Shown in pieces: positions 47,687-55,503 of a stretch of 64,000 nucleotides of DNA; the first letter of the stretch is position 1, and each line of letters begins with the position of its first letter. Below the pieces are notes generated by a model that was not told the DNA's origin, did not search any database, and saw only the letters and a program-made list of their open reading frames with translations. Origin of the DNA: Prochlorococcus sp. AG-402-K21 (GTDB lineage: Bacteria; Cyanobacteriota; Cyanobacteriia; PCC-6307; Cyanobiaceae); the NCBI GenBank assembly GCA_003216775.1, contig QCII01000005.1, positions 1-64,000 of the forward strand. Direction: 5' to 3'. Both the position numbers and the translations under genes were made by a program.

Positions 47687-47836
47687 TTAAAATTTATCTA
47701 GATAATTTTTTCTCAATAAAGTAATCGTTGTACTTATCTCTTTAAGTCTAGCTATTAAATTTTTATAACCACTATCTTCATTTATTATTAAAAAATCGTC
47801 ATTTTCAATATTATCTGTGGTAGATTTTTCATCCAT
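47687..47836 (-). CDS. Small acidic/basic hypothetical protein (49 aa) upstream of PBP2
   Basis: The minus-strand ATG at 47836 gives MDEKSTTDNIENDDFLII... ending RKNYLDKF-stop, 4 nt before the PBP2 start on the same strand. An acidic N-terminus is followed by a helical heptad-like LIARLKEISTTITLLRKNYL. The near-contact spacing to mrdA supports a real, translationally linked gene. No family is recognised. Confidence 0.55.
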   Translation of the reverse strand: MDEKSTTDNIENDDFLIINEDSGYKNLIARLKEISTTITLLRKNYLDKF

Positions 47837-47939
47837 AAATTTATATATTTAAATTTATTTTCTGTTTAATATAATTCTAAAAAAAATTTTTATTTTTTCA
47901 AAAAATATTAAGTTTAATAATTAAGCAATAGAAAAAGAA

Positions 47940-48548
47940 TTAATTTGATTGATCTATATTTTGTTCAAAATAAGGATTACAACTATTTTTAGATATTCCT
48001 AAAGTCCAACCAATGAATGATGAAATAAATATCGTGACGATTAATGGCAAAATAGCTTGCTGTGTATTTTCAAGACTAAACCATTCTCTCCAGCCACTAA
48101 AAAACCTTTCTCTTTGAAATTTTCTTTTTTCATCTTCTAATAATCTTGCTTTTTTAGCGAAAGACTTTATAACCCACTTTTCAAAAGGAATCTTTTTTAT
48201 AATTGCCATTTTTCTCTCAATTTCTAACAACTGACCTGAACTAAGATAAGGGTGAAATGTACTTATCAATTCAAGAGTTTTTAAAAACATCTCAACTGTT
48301 GCATCTTTTATGAGCCTTTGCTCATGACTTAAATCTGCCCACTCTACTTCAGGATAAAAACGATTCCTATTAGGATGAATTTGATCCTCTGACATTTGCC
48401 CGAGTTCTCGAAGCCATCTATTGGTATTTTCATCAAACCTACGCCAATACAAAAAAGGATTAATAAATATAGTTTTCCCAGATACTTTTACTACATCTTG
48501 CTGGAGATGATTAGTTAACTTTCTTTCAGAGTTTTTCGATTTTATCAA
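47940..48548 (-). CDS. Hypothetical protein with C-terminal membrane anchor (202 aa)
   Basis: A charged helical body contains FINPFLYWRRFDENTNRWLRELGQMSEDQIHPNRNRFYPEVEWADLSHEQRL, followed by one membrane helix near the end (QQAILPLIVTIFISSFIGWTLGI) and a short Cys-containing tail. It appears to start at TTG (48548). It looks like a conserved cyanobacterial protein of unknown function rather than island cargo. No signal peptide. Confidence 0.6.
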   Translation of the reverse strand: MIKSKNSERKLTNHLQQDVVKVSGKTIFINPFLYWRRFDENTNRWLRELGQMSEDQIHPNRNRFYPEVEWADLSHEQRLIKDATVEMFLKTLELISTFHPYLSSGQLLEIERKMAIIKKIPFEKWVIKSFAKKARLLEDEKRKFQRERFFSGWREWFSLENTQQAILPLIVTIFISSFIGWTLGISKNSCNPYFEQNIDQSN

Positions 48549-48628
48549 AATATTAAATTAATAATCTAATTAAAGATTATCTTTTATTAACTATTTTTCC
48601 AGAAATATCAATAAATTTTCTTTTATTA

Positions 48629-49342
48629 TTAAGTTATTGATAACTGCCAACGTTTTTTTAAATAATTACAGTATTCACAATTTAATGAGGGTTTGGGGAA
48701 AATATCAGAACGTAATAATTTAACTGTATCAATTATTTTATCTTCTACCCATGATGTAGAACAATCTAATTTAATTAGATGTACATCAAAATTTAATTGA
48801 TTATTAAATAAATCTTCATTTTTCTTTCCATTGAAATATAAAAGATAAGCTTCATTAGCAACTGGAAAACCATTTTTTTTGAATAACCACTGATACATTT
48901 CTAATTGCCTTTTATAAGCTTTTGCATATTCAAATTCATTAAAAGTCTTTGACCAATCGAATACATTTCTTGATGTTGCTTTTACATCAACAATTAAAAG
49001 ATCCCCATTTTTTTTCTGCCAAATATCATCAACAGCTCCTCCAAAATCATATTTATGTTCAATTGACTTATATCTAATACCTTGAAAATTACTTCTCCAA
49101 CATTGTAAATCTTTATGTTTGAAAGGAACAGCCTCGATACCATGTTCAAAAAATAAAGGATGTGGTTCTTGAATTCGTCTGTAATGATCAAATTCTTTTT
49201 TACATAAATTATCCACCGCTATATTTAGCGTGAATGGTAATGAGGGTGGTTTGATTTGATACTTTTTATCAAGTACACAACATCTTGGACAACTTATATA
49301 TTTCTCAACAGTAGATCTACTTAATTTAATAATCTCGTTCAT
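48629..49342 (-). CDS. PD-(D/E)XK nuclease, RecB/Cas4-like, with paired cysteines
   Basis: A 237-residue protein with the RecB-family nuclease order: GGAVDDIW (Asp 105/106), LLIVDVKAT (D119-x-K121) and RQLEMYQWLF (QxxxY motif, Q146-Y150). Cysteines sit at both ends (C18, C21, C22 and C222, C225), as in Fe-S cluster nucleases such as Cas4 and AddB. It stands alone, with no cas genes or CRISPR array nearby. It is likely a DNA exonuclease or repair enzyme; the Fe-S cluster is inferred. Confidence 0.72.
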   Translation of the reverse strand: MNEIIKLSRSTVEKYISCPRCCVLDKKYQIKPPSLPFTLNIAVDNLCKKEFDHYRRIQEPHPLFFEHGIEAVPFKHKDLQCWRSNFQGIRYKSIEHKYDFGGAVDDIWQKKNGDLLIVDVKATSRNVFDWSKTFNEFEYAKAYKRQLEMYQWLFKKNGFPVANEAYLLYFNGKKNEDLFNNQLNFDVHLIKLDCSTSWVEDKIIDTVKLLRSDIFPKPSLNCEYCNYLKKRWQLSIT

Positions 49343-49420
49343 TTCGCCTTAAATCAGATTTTAGAAAGTTTCTTGCAATAATTAATTTTTTAAAATTTAA
49401 GAACAAAATTTTAAATAGAA

Positions 49421-50473
49421 TTAAACTTTTTCTAATACTTTTTTTGAAAAATTACGACCTAAGTTTACCCATATTAATTCAGTTAATGGAGTTAACAAAA
49501 CTGATCCGAAATAAGTAATAAGCATTGTTATCAAAATTGCAACCTCAGATGAAAACCAAACAGGTTTTGTAAAAAAAGAAAAAATATTATTTAATAAATC
49601 AATTATATAAAAATGCAAGAAATAAGCAGTATAAGTAATTTTCCCAAAATTTAAAAATAAATCTAAAGGGAAAAGTCTAAAATTTTCCAAACCTGAAAAC
49701 TTTATTTTTTCAAGTAGCTTGATTAAAGAAAACATTATTATTGCAATAAATGGTAAGAAATAAAGTGCTCCTCTATCTGCAACAAATAAATTTTCTTTAA
49801 AAAATAATAATTTGAATGTTATCCCAAAAATAAAATAAACTAGACAAAAAATTGAAATATTTTTATATCTTTTACCAATTATTTCAATTCCAACAGCAAA
49901 ACAAATAAATTGAGTGAAAAAATTTAGGTAATCATAATCATTCCAGTTTGTTGCTCTAAAATTGCCTGTAGGGAGCAATCTAAAATTTATACAAATTGAT
50001 AAAACAGCAAATAAGATTGCAATTAGAGTTATAAATTTACTATTCTTTCTAAAACGAAAATAAATGGGGAAGATAAGATAAAAATATAATTCATTCCATA
50101 TACTCCAACCTCCAGGAATTGAGTTCTGTGTATCGGGAAGTAGTCCAGCAAAAGGTGAAAAAAAACTTAAAATGCTTCCATTACCCTTGTAAAATTCTAA
50201 TAATCCAACAAATACGAATAAAGGAAGAATACGAAATAGTCTTTTAGAATAAAAAATTTGGTTAGGATTCTTATATTTTTTTATAATTTTTTGAAAAGAT
50301 AAGAATACTGATGCACCAGAAACGAGAAAAAACAACTGTACACCAAATCTTCCTAGCGAATAAAAATTAATTCCTGGATTTTCATAACCCATACCATAAG
50401 CATGACAAGCAATAACTCCTGAAATTGCTAAAAATCGGGCAAAATCAAAATGCTTTAATCGATTAGCTTTCAT
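49421..50473 (-). CDS. Acyltransferase family 3 membrane protein
   Basis: A 350-residue protein with about ten membrane helices. The N-terminal motif RLKHFDFARFLAISGVIACHAYGMG holds the family histidine, followed by FFLVSGASVFLSF and SKRLFRILPLFVFVG, typical of OafA/AcyltransF_3 enzymes that acylate surface sugars or exopolysaccharide. It sits at the left edge of the hypervariable island, consistent with cell-surface variation. The acyl donor and acceptor are unknown. Confidence 0.85.
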   Translation of the reverse strand: MKANRLKHFDFARFLAISGVIACHAYGMGYENPGINFYSLGRFGVQLFFLVSGASVFLSFQKIIKKYKNPNQIFYSKRLFRILPLFVFVGLLEFYKGNGSILSFFSPFAGLLPDTQNSIPGGWSIWNELYFYLIFPIYFRFRKNSKFITLIAILFAVLSICINFRLLPTGNFRATNWNDYDYLNFFTQFICFAVGIEIIGKRYKNISIFCLVYFIFGITFKLLFFKENLFVADRGALYFLPFIAIIMFSLIKLLEKIKFSGLENFRLFPLDLFLNFGKITYTAYFLHFYIIDLLNNIFSFFTKPVWFSSEVAILITMLITYFGSVLLTPLTELIWVNLGRNFSKKVLEKV

Positions 50474-50588
50474 AAGGAATAGTAATTTCGTAGAGAAAAA
50501 TTTGAAACTTCATAAAAAAGAAAATATGCAAAAAACATGAATATCAATCACTTATTATTTCGTTTATGTGTGATATTTCCAATTATAT

Positions 50589-50966
50589 TTATTGAGCAAC
50601 ATAACATTTACCAGAGGTAGGAATTTCTGTATTGTATTCTAGATTAATTGACGAGTAGGACTCTATAAAATTTAACTTTTTCTTATCAATGATCGTTATA
50701 AATAAATCTGGATAATTATATGTTCTGGTTAATATAATAAATCCACTAGTCTCCTTAAGGATTGAATGATCACCTTGACCATATTTATTAGTTTTTACAA
50801 AAACATTACCTGCTCTCTTGTAAGTTTTCGTCTCAACTTCACCAGGCCTGCCATGACTAGAAAGTTCAGCAGAACAAATATATTTTTCAGCAATTGCACT
50901 TTTTATAAACAAAATAGAAAAAACTTTAAATAATAAAAATCCAATAAAAGCAGTTCTTTTTTTCAT
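50589..50966 (-). CDS. Small secreted protein with shared MKKRTAFIG leader, two-Cys type (125 aa)
   Basis: Begins MKKRTAFIG like four other genes in this island, then a hydrophobic leader ending KSAIA, likely signal peptidase site before EKYIC. The mature ~99 residues are beta-rich, with one Cys near the start (KYICSAEL) and one at the end (SGKCYVAQ). The same two-Cys layout appears in the genes at 51192, 52763 and 54243. Promoter block present upstream. Function unknown; periplasmic or surface location expected. Confidence 0.65.
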   Translation of the reverse strand: MKKRTAFIGFLLFKVFSILFIKSAIAEKYICSAELSSHGRPGEVETKTYKRAGNVFVKTNKYGQGDHSILKETSGFIILTRTYNYPDLFITIIDKKKLNFIESYSSINLEYNTEIPTSGKCYVAQ

Positions 50967-51050
50967 ATCACAATTTACTTTTAATCAATATAACAACTTT
51001 AGAGAGAACAGACTTTATACGATTTCTCTTGAGCGACGTTCGATTAGGTC
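50967..51050 (-). promoter_or_regulatory. Island promoter block, copy 1
   Basis: On the minus strand: a degraded -35 TCGAAC (51038-51043), an 18-bp spacer containing CGCTCAAGAGAAATCG, -10 TATAAA (51014-51019), then the shared UTR of the TTTACTTTTAAT type before the ATG. The spacer palindrome is partly decayed (GCTCAAGAGA). No TGACAAA repeats here. Confidence 0.6.
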
Positions 51051-51191
51051 AACTAAAACCTAAGCAAAACAAATGAAATAAATCCTCTTTAATTTTTATT
51101 GTAATTATTGTTAACTAATTTTAGATAATAAATTATTTACTTTAAATTAATTTTTACTTTGTACTTTTCTTTAATCACTATTTTATAAAAA

Positions 51192-51587
51192 TTATTTTCT
51201 TTGGCACTTAAAAAATTCATTATAGAATTTACCATCGGGATAATGTCCAGTATTTAAAAGATTATTTTCTTCTAAAAAAATTGTTTGAGTACTTGTATTG
51301 CTTGCATAATTTGTATATGAAATTATTCTTTTATTTTTCCACATAACTACATTATTGAAACGATTAGGTTTAAATTGCTCCCTATTACTTAATGGACCTG
51401 AAGAAATAAAAAAAACAGTTTTTTTAATAGGATTAACATTAAGCAGCATTGTGAAATTCTTATCCCCTATACAATCAAGTAAAAATTCACTTTTTTTTGA
51501 ATTCTCATTACTACTGCAACTAATCATAAACTGGGAACTTAAAACCAAAAAAATGAATGAACCTAGTAACTTAAACCTTATTTTCAT
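51192..51587 (-). CDS. Putative lipoprotein, two-Cys type (131 aa)
   Basis: The N-terminus MKIRFKLLGSFIFLVLSSQFMISC has a basic start, hydrophobic core and lipobox-like MISC, so lipid attachment at Cys24 is plausible. After a Ser/Asn/Lys linker, a beta-rich domain runs from LLDCIGDKNF to the terminal FFKCQRK, again with one early and one late Cys. Unlike its neighbours it lacks the MKKRTA leader, but its promoter is of the same family. Unknown function. Confidence 0.62.
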   Translation of the reverse strand: MKIRFKLLGSFIFLVLSSQFMISCSSNENSKKSEFLLDCIGDKNFTMLLNVNPIKKTVFFISSGPLSNREQFKPNRFNNVVMWKNKRIISYTNYASNTSTQTIFLEENNLLNTGHYPDGKFYNEFFKCQRK

Positions 51588-51599
51588 CTGGCATTAAAC

Positions 51600-51662
51600 T
51601 TTTTTTAATATACCAAATCTAGAAAAATAAACTTTATATGATTTCTCATAAGAGATTTATTC
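51600..51662 (-). promoter_or_regulatory. Island promoter block, copy 2 (upstream of the lipoprotein)
   Basis: Minus strand: palindrome-like TCTCTTATGAGA (51644-51655), AAATCA, -10 TATAAA (51633-51638), then TTTGGTATATTAA as in the other copies. The -35 (GAATAA, 51657-51662) is weak and it abuts the stop of the TPR gene. Confidence 0.55.
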
Positions 51663-51666
51663 ATCT

Positions 51667-52245
51667 TTAACATTGATCTCTTACCCACTTAGCAGCAACA
51701 TTATTGGGCGATAGATATGCTGACTGTCTCCAATCTGAACAAGCGCCTTTTAAATCTCCAATTTTTTCCTTAGTAATTCCGCGATTATAGTATGCATCAC
51801 TATCTCTAGGATTAATTTCTATTGCTTTTGAATAGTCAGAAATCGCTCCATAATAATCTCCAATTTCATCCTTGTTCCAACCGCGATTATAGTATGCATC
51901 ACTATATTTAGAATTAATTTCTATTGCTTTTGAATAGTCAGAAATCGCTCCATAATAATCTTTTAATTGTTCTTTATTCCATCCACGATTAAAGTATGCC
52001 TGAGTAAATTTAGGATTAATTTCTATTGCTTTTGAATAGTCAGAAATCGCTCCATAATGATCACCTTTTTCTCCCTTATCATAAGCACTATTAAAATAAT
52101 AAGAATTATCCCGTGCATGTATCTTTTCAGAACCTAAGAGCATCAATCCTGTAGTTGATAAAACAACACCGGTTTTAATAATTAAAGGTTGCCATAGAGG
52201 AATTAAAGATAATATTGCACCAATAAAAGCAGTTCGTTTTTTCAT
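51667..52245 (-). CDS. Secreted TPR protein with shared leader (192 aa)
   Basis: Leader MKKRTAFIGAILSLIPLWQP with two hydrophobic stretches and a likely signal-peptide end at KIHA. It is followed by four TPR units (about 47-182) built on DYYGAISDYSKAIEINP. The C-terminus GDLKGACSDWRQSAYLS...WVRDQC is shared with the TPR proteins at 53433 and 54823. The repeats are also nearly identical at DNA level (102-bp period), pointing to recent expansion. It probably acts as a periplasmic protein-interaction scaffold. Confidence 0.78.
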   Translation of the reverse strand: MKKRTAFIGAILSLIPLWQPLIIKTGVVLSTTGLMLLGSEKIHARDNSYYFNSAYDKGEKGDHYGAISDYSKAIEINPKFTQAYFNRGWNKEQLKDYYGAISDYSKAIEINSKYSDAYYNRGWNKDEIGDYYGAISDYSKAIEINPRDSDAYYNRGITKEKIGDLKGACSDWRQSAYLSPNNVAAKWVRDQC

Positions 52246-52325
52246 TTAAAAATCATCTTTCAATAAATATATCAACTGGAGAGAAAACAGACTTCATACT
52301 ATTTCTCTAAAGAGACAGCAAAAAG
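52246..52325 (-). promoter_or_regulatory. Island promoter block, copy 3
   Basis: Minus strand: -35 TTGCTG (52316-52321), spacer with TCTCTTTAGAGA, -10 TATGAA (52293-52298), then GTCTGTTTTCTCTCCAGTTG and the second UTR type (ATTGAAAGATGATTTTT) before the ATG. Confidence 0.6.
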
Positions 52326-52382
52326 GTACTGCGTAAAACAAAATTAAAACCATCATTTTTTTATCAAATTCTTTAATTTTTC

Positions 52383-52745
52383 TTAATCACTAGCGTCTTT
52401 TAGTTTATGAATCATACGATGACGATTTGAAAATAAAACAACAAAATCTTTTTTAGTTAGCTTTCTAGTCTCAACCTTTTTTAATTCCGACATTGGAGCT
52501 AAATGATTTGCTTCAATATATTCTTTACCGATATCTCCATAAATTTGTTGGCAATCAAAATTACAACTTTGACAAAGAAATCCAAGTTTTTTTAATTTGT
52601 GTACTACTTGGTCTTTCAATTAAATAATGAACTTTTTCTTATATGTATCTTCAATAGTGATATTCTCATTATATTCTTAACCAATTAAAAAATTATCACT
52701 ATCTCTACCGCCTCGAAAAAATAACCTTTTATAAGCATCAAGCAT
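52383..52745 (-). pseudogene. Decayed HNH endonuclease relic
   Basis: The open part (52383-52619, TTG start) encodes LGFLCQSCNFDCQQIYGDIGKEYIEANHLAPMSELKK...DFVVLFSNRHRMIHKL, the C-terminal HNH domain of a family in which one expects an AHH or VHH motif and a CxNCH. Here ANH and FSNRH replace them, so the active His and both late zinc cysteines are gone. Upstream in the same frame two stop codons interrupt protein-like sequence (MLDAYKRLFFRGGRDSDNF and EYNENITIEDTYKKKF). I read it as a truncated, inactivated gene. Confidence 0.6.
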
Positions 52746-52762
52746 AGTGTGAAGATTATCTA

Positions 52763-53227
52763 CTACCTCTTGAAACACTTTCCATAATAAAGTGAAAAAG
52801 AATACCCACGTTCATCATTCATATGGTTTGCTGTTGTTACTTTACCCGTGCTTAAATCTAAAGTTAATGAACCTGCAGAAAGACCACCTTGTTCACTACG
52901 CATGTCATCCTCAAAAGCAACTATTTTGTTCTTGTCATATGTTGATATTAAATAAGTCCAATTGAGTGGATAATTCTTACCTTTGTAAAAGAAATTAGAT
53001 CGACGAACTAATACATTATTTTTATAATCAATTTCTAAAGTCCAAGTCTGATTGTTTAAGTCTTGCCAATAATCATTCCCCCAGCCCTTTATATGAGTTT
53101 TCATATCACATGTTAATTTGATATTTTGAGCATTTACTTTCTCAGAAAATACTAAAGAATTAAGATTAATTAATACACTTACTGGAATATAAAATTTATA
53201 AAAATATTTTCTTAATTGGTTGAACAC
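52763..53227 (-). CDS. Secreted hypothetical protein, two-Cys type (154 aa)
   Basis: Residues 1-34 form a signal peptide (hydrophobic IPVSVLINLNSLVF, cut after KVNA). The mature domain starts QNIKLTCDMKTH and ends SLYYGKCFKR, with one Cys near each end, beta-rich and Trp/Tyr-rich (GWGNDYWQDLNNQTWTLEID). The layout matches the small two-Cys proteins at 50589, 51192 and 54243. It has neither the MKKRTA leader nor the promoter block. Function unknown. Confidence 0.62.
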   Translation of the reverse strand: MFNQLRKYFYKFYIPVSVLINLNSLVFSEKVNAQNIKLTCDMKTHIKGWGNDYWQDLNNQTWTLEIDYKNNVLVRRSNFFYKGKNYPLNWTYLISTYDKNKIVAFEDDMRSEQGGLSAGSLTLDLSTGKVTTANHMNDERGYSFSLYYGKCFKR

Positions 53228-53432
53228 AATTTTTAAAAAATAAATAACTCTTAAAAAGAAATTTAATAGTAATTAATTTCTTCATGAAGAGGGGAAAAAT
53301 ATTTTGCAACAAACCCTCAACTAACTTAAACCCATAATTGTTTATACTTTTGAACGATATTTATTGATCTTCCATTCTTTATATTTCACGGTTGTGATTT
53401 ATGAACTAATTGTAGAGAATTAGTATTCATCT

Positions 53433-54008
53433 CTAACATTGATCTCTTACCCATTTTGCAGCAGGAGTATTGGGAGATAGAGAGTCTGTCTTTATCCAAT
53501 CTGAACACGCACCTTTTAAATCACCAATCTCTTTCTTGACAATGCCACGATTGCCATATGCCTGATATAAATTTGGATTAATTTCTATCGCTTTTGTATA
53601 GTCAGATATCGCTCCGTAATAATCTTTTAAATCACTTTTAGCAATGCCACGATTGTAATAAGCATCATCACTAGGATTAATTTCTATCGCTTTTGTATAG
53701 TCAGATATCGCTCCATAAATATCATTTAGTCTTTTTTTTGCATTGCCACGATTGTAATAAGAATCATCGTCACTAGGATTAAGTTCTATCGCTTTTGTAT
53801 AGTCAGATATCGCTCCATAATCATCACCGTTTTTTGACTTTTCCAAACCACGTTTAAAATAAAAATAAGCACTCTTTGCATTCGCTTTTTCGGGCATAGA
53901 AATCATCAAACCTGCAGTTGATAAAACCACACCCGTTTTAATAATTAAAGGTTGACCTAGTGAAATTAAAGATAATATTGCACCAATAAAAGCAGTTCTT
54001 TTTTTCAT
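53433..54008 (-). CDS. Secreted TPR protein with shared leader (191 aa)
   Basis: Leader MKKRTAFIGAILSLISLGQP, very similar to the gene at 51667, with signal-peptide end KANA. It has four TPR-like units (about 47-180) based on DYYGAISDYTKAIEINP, then GDLKGACSDWIKTDSLSPNTPAAKWVRDQC. The downstream tail (53371-53432) recurs after the TPR gene at 54823. Clearly a duplicate of its island neighbours. Confidence 0.78.
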   Translation of the reverse strand: MKKRTAFIGAILSLISLGQPLIIKTGVVLSTAGLMISMPEKANAKSAYFYFKRGLEKSKNGDDYGAISDYTKAIELNPSDDDSYYNRGNAKKRLNDIYGAISDYTKAIEINPSDDAYYNRGIAKSDLKDYYGAISDYTKAIEINPNLYQAYGNRGIVKKEIGDLKGACSDWIKTDSLSPNTPAAKWVRDQC

Positions 54009-54113
54009 ATCAAAATTTACTTTTAATTAATATACCAACTGTAGAGAAAACAGACTTTCTACGATTTCTCTTAAGAGACTGTCAATTAGGTCTATGACAA
54101 ACCCGTGACAAAC
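54009..54113 (-). promoter_or_regulatory. Island promoter block, copy 4, with upstream direct repeats
   Basis: Minus strand: direct repeat TTTGTCA-CGGG-TTTGTCA (54095-54113 on the plus strand reads TGACAAACCCGTGACAAAC), a 9-bp gap, -35 TTGACA (54080-54085), an 18-bp spacer carrying TCTCTTAAGAGA (54067-54078), -10 TAGAAA (54056-54061), then GTCTGTTTTCTCTACAGTTGG and the UTR. Confidence 0.68.
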
Positions 54114-54242
54114 TTAAGAATTCCATTCTTTATATTTTTCTTTGTAATTAGATGAACTAATTGTAGAGAATACGTATTGGTTAAAAAGAATAAATCCAAA
54201 CTTGATTTACAAACAATTTAATAACCAACTTTTAAACTAATT

Positions 54243-54647
54243 TCAATCACTTACTTTACAAGGACCAGATATTATTTCGCTGTCATTTCCTGGACTTAGA
54301 GCAACCATTGAAAAGATTTTTTTATCTTTATCATAAGAAACTGCGTAATAATTTTCCATATCTGGCATATAAGAATAATACAAATGTATTTTCCTATTAT
54401 TTTCATCAATAATTTGATAAATACCTGTATCCGGACTATTGAATATTTTGCCTTGTCTATATGTAATAAATTTTTCAGTTTTCCCTGCAAATTGGTATTT
54501 ACACGACCAAGTCTCTGCTTTTGCATTTTGAGGAAATGGAATAGTTAGTATTAAAGTTGTAAAAAAAGTACCTGTAACTTTCAAAATCGTTCTACAAAAA
54601 GGTAAAACCTTTTGTGAATGAAAAACTAAAGCAGTTCGTTTTTTCAT
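54243..54647 (-). CDS. Small secreted protein with MKKRTA start, two-Cys type (134 aa)
   Basis: Shares only MKKRTA with the other leaders, then diverges (LVFHSQKVLPF) into its own hydrophobic signal ending QNAKA. The mature part starts ETWSCKYQFAGK and ends SGPCKVSD, beta-rich, with one Cys at each end. Promoter and UTR are near-identical to the TPR neighbours, so the homology break falls just after the start codon. Function unknown. Confidence 0.65.
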   Translation of the reverse strand: MKKRTALVFHSQKVLPFCRTILKVTGTFFTTLILTIPFPQNAKAETWSCKYQFAGKTEKFITYRQGKIFNSPDTGIYQIIDENNRKIHLYYSYMPDMENYYAVSYDKDKKIFSMVALSPGNDSEIISGPCKVSD

Positions 54648-54752
54648 CTAAAAATCATCTTTCAATAAATATACCAACTGTAGAGACAATAGACTATCTA
54701 CGATTTCTCTTAAGAGACGGTCAATTAGGTTCGTGACAAACCCGTGACAAAC
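54648..54752 (-). promoter_or_regulatory. Island promoter block, copy 5, with upstream direct repeats
   Basis: Minus strand: direct repeat at 54734-54752, a 9-bp gap, -35 TTGACC (54719-54724), an 18-bp spacer with TCTCTTAAGAGA, -10 TAGATA (54695-54700), and the second UTR type. Upstream lies a ~50-bp segment also found upstream of copy 4 (54121-54172 and 54761-54812). Confidence 0.68.
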
Positions 54753-54822
54753 CGAAGACTTCCATTCTTTATATTTTTCTTTGTAATTAGATGAACTAAT
54801 TGTAGAGAATTAGTATTCATCT

Positions 54823-55503
54823 CTAACATTGATTTCTTACCCATTCTGCAGTGCTTTCATTCCCTAAAGAAGATGCTTTTCTCCAATCATCACATGCACC
54901 TTTCATATCTCCTAAATTTTCCTTTGCAACGCCTCTATTTAAGTAAGCACTTGAATAATTTGGATCGATTTCGATTGCTTTCGTTGCATAAAATATTGCT
55001 CCATAATTATCATTAATTTCTTTATTCCTTTTTATGTATGAGATATTATTGTATGCATCTAATTTTTGTGGATTAATTTCTATCGACTTTTTATAATCAG
55101 ATATCGCTCCATAATAATCTTTTAATTTTCTTTTAGAAATTCCACGATTGTAATAAGCACTCTCATTAGGATTAATTTCTATTGCTTTAGTGTAATCAGA
55201 TATCGATCCGTAATAATCTTTTAATTTTGCTTTGTTCCATCCACGATTATAGAATGCATAATCATCATAAGGATTAATTTCTATCGCTTTCGAGAAATCA
55301 GAAATCGCTCCATAATAATCTCCTTTTTTTGATTTTTCATAACCTCTATCAAAAAAAAACTTAGAAGTTTCTGCATTTACTTTTTCAGTAACAGATATAA
55401 TCAAACCTGCCGTTGATAAAACTAAACCTGTTTTAATTAATAATGGTTGCCCTAATGGGATGAAAGATAATATTACACCAATAAAAGCAGTTCGTTTTTT
55501 CAT
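54823..55503 (-). CDS. Secreted TPR protein with shared leader (226 aa)
   Basis: Leader MKKRTAFIGVILSFIPLGQP with signal-peptide end KVNA, then five TPR units (about 47-215), the fourth with an irregular insertion (NNISYIKRNKEINDN). The C-terminus GDMKGACDDWRKASSLGNESTAEWVRNQC matches its paralogues. It is the longest of the three TPR genes and the last before guaA. Exported scaffold or binding role inferred from TPRs plus signal peptide. Confidence 0.78.
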   Translation of the reverse strand: MKKRTAFIGVILSFIPLGQPLLIKTGLVLSTAGLIISVTEKVNAETSKFFFDRGYEKSKKGDYYGAISDFSKAIEINPYDDYAFYNRGWNKAKLKDYYGSISDYTKAIEINPNESAYYNRGISKRKLKDYYGAISDYKKSIEINPQKLDAYNNISYIKRNKEINDNYGAIFYATKAIEIDPNYSSAYLNRGVAKENLGDMKGACDDWRKASSLGNESTAEWVRNQC

